Shown: piece by piece, positions 62,336 through 64,000 of the stretch
Position numbering within the stretch: the first letter of the stretch is position 1
Layout: every line of letters starts with the position of its first letter
From: Zavarzinella formosa DSM 19928
GTDB lineage: Bacteria; Planctomycetota; Planctomycetia; Gemmatales; Gemmataceae
Assembly (NCBI RefSeq): GCF_000255705.1
Contig: NZ_JH636441.1
Span: 309,673-373,672, forward strand
Reading direction: 5' to 3'
DNA: 64,000 nt
Translations under genes and position numbers: made by a program
The notes under the pieces: model-generated
Seen by the model: only the letters and a program-made list of their open reading frames with translations
Databases searched by the model: none
Told to the model about the DNA's origin: nothing

Positions 62336-62910
62336 GACGCCTGTTCCCTCAGCCAGCTGGCGAACAACCCGAACGTCTCCACGGCCGAAGAGATGGCCTT
62401 GGATTCATCCGAGGTGGTGGAGGCTGATTGACCGAGTGATATGCAAAACGCGTTCCACATTTTACCAATTTCTGAGCCATAGCTGGAAAAGAAGGCCACG
62501 CCGGTGTTTACGTTCAGTCCCAGCGTGGATTCGAGCTGCCGCCGGATCATCTGGCCTCCCAAGGTTGCGCCCTCCAGCACGTACCAACATCCCATCGCGT
62601 TTGGCAGAGAGTCCGTCGTCGGCAACCGCTCGCAACGTGGCAAGGCGGCGATCTCTTCGCCGGTCATTCCCAACCACAGCAAGTCGGCATGGATTTTGTG
62701 GGCTTTGAGGCGCGGAGCCGGATCAAAATGGACCGTTTCATACCCGGTGATTGCCGCCAACCGCTGTTCCAGTGGCTCGTAGAAACCCAGAAAGCGTTGA
62801 AGCAATCGCCGGTAGGCATCCCGGGAATGAAGTTGCCCGATGATGTCGGCCGACCCTTCCAATCGATCATGGATGGGTCTGGTGGCAGTCCGAATGGCGT
62901 CGAGGATCAT
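62332..62910 (-). CDS. bphO: Heme oxygenase, biliverdin-producing
   Basis: A 192-residue heme oxygenase that opens heme to biliverdin, the phytochrome chromophore. The proximal heme ligand is His14 in ATRPIHDRLEG, and the distal glycine-rich helix is LEGATLGGQMI. Its stop overlaps the bphP start (ATGA), so enzyme and receptor are made in step. The ATG at 62910 begins the domain; a longer upstream reading lacks support. The promoter should lie in the 229-bp gap before the divergent PSD1 gene. Confidence 0.93.
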   Translation of the reverse strand: MILDAIRTATRPIHDRLEGSADIIGQLHSRDAYRRLLQRFLGFYEPLEQRLAAITGYETVHFDPAPRLKAHKIHADLLWLGMTGEEIAALPRCERLPTTDSLPNAMGCWYVLEGATLGGQMIRRQLESTLGLNVNTGVAFFSSYGSEIGKMWNAFCISLGQSASTTSDESKAISSAVETFGLFASWLREQAS

Positions 62911-62972
62911 GTTGTTTTTCGGATAAGGCGAGGGGACAGAAGGCACATGAGAGGGATTTATATGGGGTGGCG

Positions 62973-62991
62973 GAAGTTGAATTCCAACTTC
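62973..62991. promoter_or_regulatory. Dyad upstream of the phytochrome operon
   Basis: GAAGTTG (62973-62979) and CAACTTC (62985-62991) form a perfect 7-bp inverted repeat with an AATTC spacer. It lies 63 bp upstream of the heme oxygenase ATG, where an operator would be expected. Confidence 0.4.
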
Positions 62992-63139
62992 GGAAGTTCG
63001 ATTTTTAGCCCAATCTTGCTTCTCCGAACTACCCTCTTGTGTCACTCATCGCAACGAGTGATAATCGGGTTGTTGACTCTCCCGCCGGATTGCTCCTTCC
63101 CCGTGACTCATCGTGACGTGTCCTGACAAGGAAAGCGGA

Positions 63140-64000
63140 ATGACGAACCCGAAACGCCTGTTCGCGTGGCTGTCGGCGGTGACGATGCTGTCGGCGAATC
63201 CGCTTCAGGCCGATGAGCCGGTCGACTACCTGAAGCAAATCAAACCCGTCCTTCAAGAACGTTGCTTTGCCTGTCATGGCGTCCTGAAACAGAAGAGCGA
63301 TTTGCGGCTCGACACGGTCGCCGCCATTGTCAAAGGGGGGCGGGAAGGTCCGGGCATCGATTTGAAAAACCCCGCCGGGAGTTTGCTCGTTCAGCGGGTG
63401 ACATCTAAAGACGAAACAGAACGAATGCCCCCCGAGGGAGAACCACTGACGGCCGCCCAAGTTAAATTGCTCAACATGTGGATCGCCCAAGGGGCGAAAG
63501 GCCCGCCGGACGAACAACCGGAGCGAGACCCGCGCGACCACTGGGCGTTCAAAACGCCCGTTCGTCCGGCCGTGCCGAAAGCCGCCGAGGCCGCGTGGAA
63601 CCGAAATTCCATCGACGCCTTCTTGGCCGCGAAGCAGCAAAGCCTTGGCCTCAAACATCAGCCGATGGCCGACAAGCGAGTCTGGTTGCGGCGGGTTTAT
63701 CTTGATCTGATCGGGTTGCCGCCGACAAGAGCGGAGATTGATGCCTTCCTCGCCGACACGTCGCCACAAGCGATGGAGAAGGTGGTTGACCGATTGTTGG
63801 AAAGCCCGCAATATGGCGAACGCTGGGGCCGGCACTGGATGGACATCTGGCGTTACAGCGATTGGTGGGGTTTGGGGGCCGAGGTTCGCAATTCACAGAA
63901 ACACATCTGGCATTGGCGGGATTGGATCATCGAATCGCTGAATGCAGACAAAGGCTACGACCAAATGCTCCGCGAGATGCTCGCAGCCGATGAACTCTAC
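63140..64000 (+). CDS. PSD1-type planctomycete cytochrome c, 5' part
   Basis: The first 287 codons of a second PSD1-type protein; the frame is open at the window edge. A signal peptide (MTNPKRLFAWLSAVTMLSANPLQA) leads to the heme motif CFACH (42-46), the distal RMPPEGEPLTAAQ, and the start of DUF1549 (LDLIGLPPTRAEID, SPQYGERWGRHWMDIWRYSD). It is a distant paralogue of the gene at 50452. It is divergent from the phytochrome operon. A DUF1501 partner may lie beyond the window. Confidence 0.9.
   Translation, partial: MTNPKRLFAWLSAVTMLSANPLQADEPVDYLKQIKPVLQERCFACHGVLKQKSDLRLDTVAAIVKGGREGPGIDLKNPAGSLLVQRVTSKDETERMPPEGEPLTAAQVKLLNMWIAQGAKGPPDEQPERDPRDHWAFKTPVRPAVPKAAEAAWNRNSIDAFLAAKQQSLGLKHQPMADKRVWLRRVYLDLIGLPPTRAEIDAFLADTSPQAMEKVVDRLLESPQYGERWGRHWMDIWRYSDWWGLGAEVRNSQKHIWHWRDWIIESLNADKGYDQMLREMLAADELY

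Overview
The window looks like a chromosomal segment of a planctomycete, most likely of the Gemmata/Zavarzinella group. The sequence is GC-rich. It carries gene families that are typical of, or restricted to, that phylum: a DUF1559 prepilin-like protein, two PSD1-type cytochromes (DUF1549/DUF1553), a TIGR03009 pair, a TIGR02996 protein, an ECF sigma factor next to an LRR-bearing Ser/Thr kinase, WD40 proteins, Uma2 and a BlaI/M56 pair. Assignment below the phylum is inference. I found no rRNA, tRNA, CRISPR array, transposase or prophage.

Layout. 1-2.1 kb (-): a BlaI-type repressor with two perfect operators, then an M56 (BlaR1-like) protease with a charged repeat tail that runs off the left edge. 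2.3-4.2 kb (+): tandem TIGR03009 paralogues, closed by a giant palindrome. 4.3-12.3 kb (-): exported and metabolic genes (Tat protein, VWA lipoprotein, two small proteins, Uma2, copper amine oxidase, sugar-isomerase-like protein). 12.4-15.1 kb (+): ABC ATPase, permease and thioredoxin-fold protein, overlapping. 15.2-19.1 kb (-): a 1302-residue triple amidohydrolase. 19.3-20.9 kb (+): DUF1559 protein plus lipoprotein with an intervening hairpin. 20.9-24.5 kb (-): thyA-folA and a double ABC-2 permease. 24.6-27.4 kb (+): Ser/Thr kinase, TusA-like/barrel fusion, cytidine deaminase. 27.4-35.7 kb (-): TIGR02996 LRR protein, toxin-antitoxin pair, a WD40 / glycosyltransferase / WD40 operon, ECF sigma plus LRR kinase, DUF1508 protein. 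35.9-43.4 kb: hydrolase (+), an AAA+/STAND-like ATPase with a winged-helix partner (-), and two membrane glycosyltransferases (+). 43.5-50.4 kb: Dabb protein, enolase, a possible 35-codon ORF, DUF4129 protein, a 0.5 kb AT-rich gap, serS and a DapA-family gene. 50.4-56.8 kb: PSD1 cytochrome, unknown protein, lipoate-ligase-like protein, sugar isomerase, PepSY protein. 56.9-62.9 kb (-): a complete light-sensing operon (heme oxygenase, bacteriophytochrome, single-domain response regulator, hybrid kinase). 63.1 kb to the right edge (+): a second PSD1 cytochrome, cut by the window.

The most coherent functional unit is the phytochrome operon, in which the chromophore enzyme, photoreceptor, phospho-acceptor and a second multi-input kinase follow one another in transcription order. 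The strongest leads for something less described are the winged-helix/ATPase pair, the WD40-glycosyltransferase-WD40 operon, the TusA-like/barrel fusion behind a kinase, the triple amidohydrolase with two dead modules, and four unrelated long intergenic palindromes that each sit just 3' of a stop codon.
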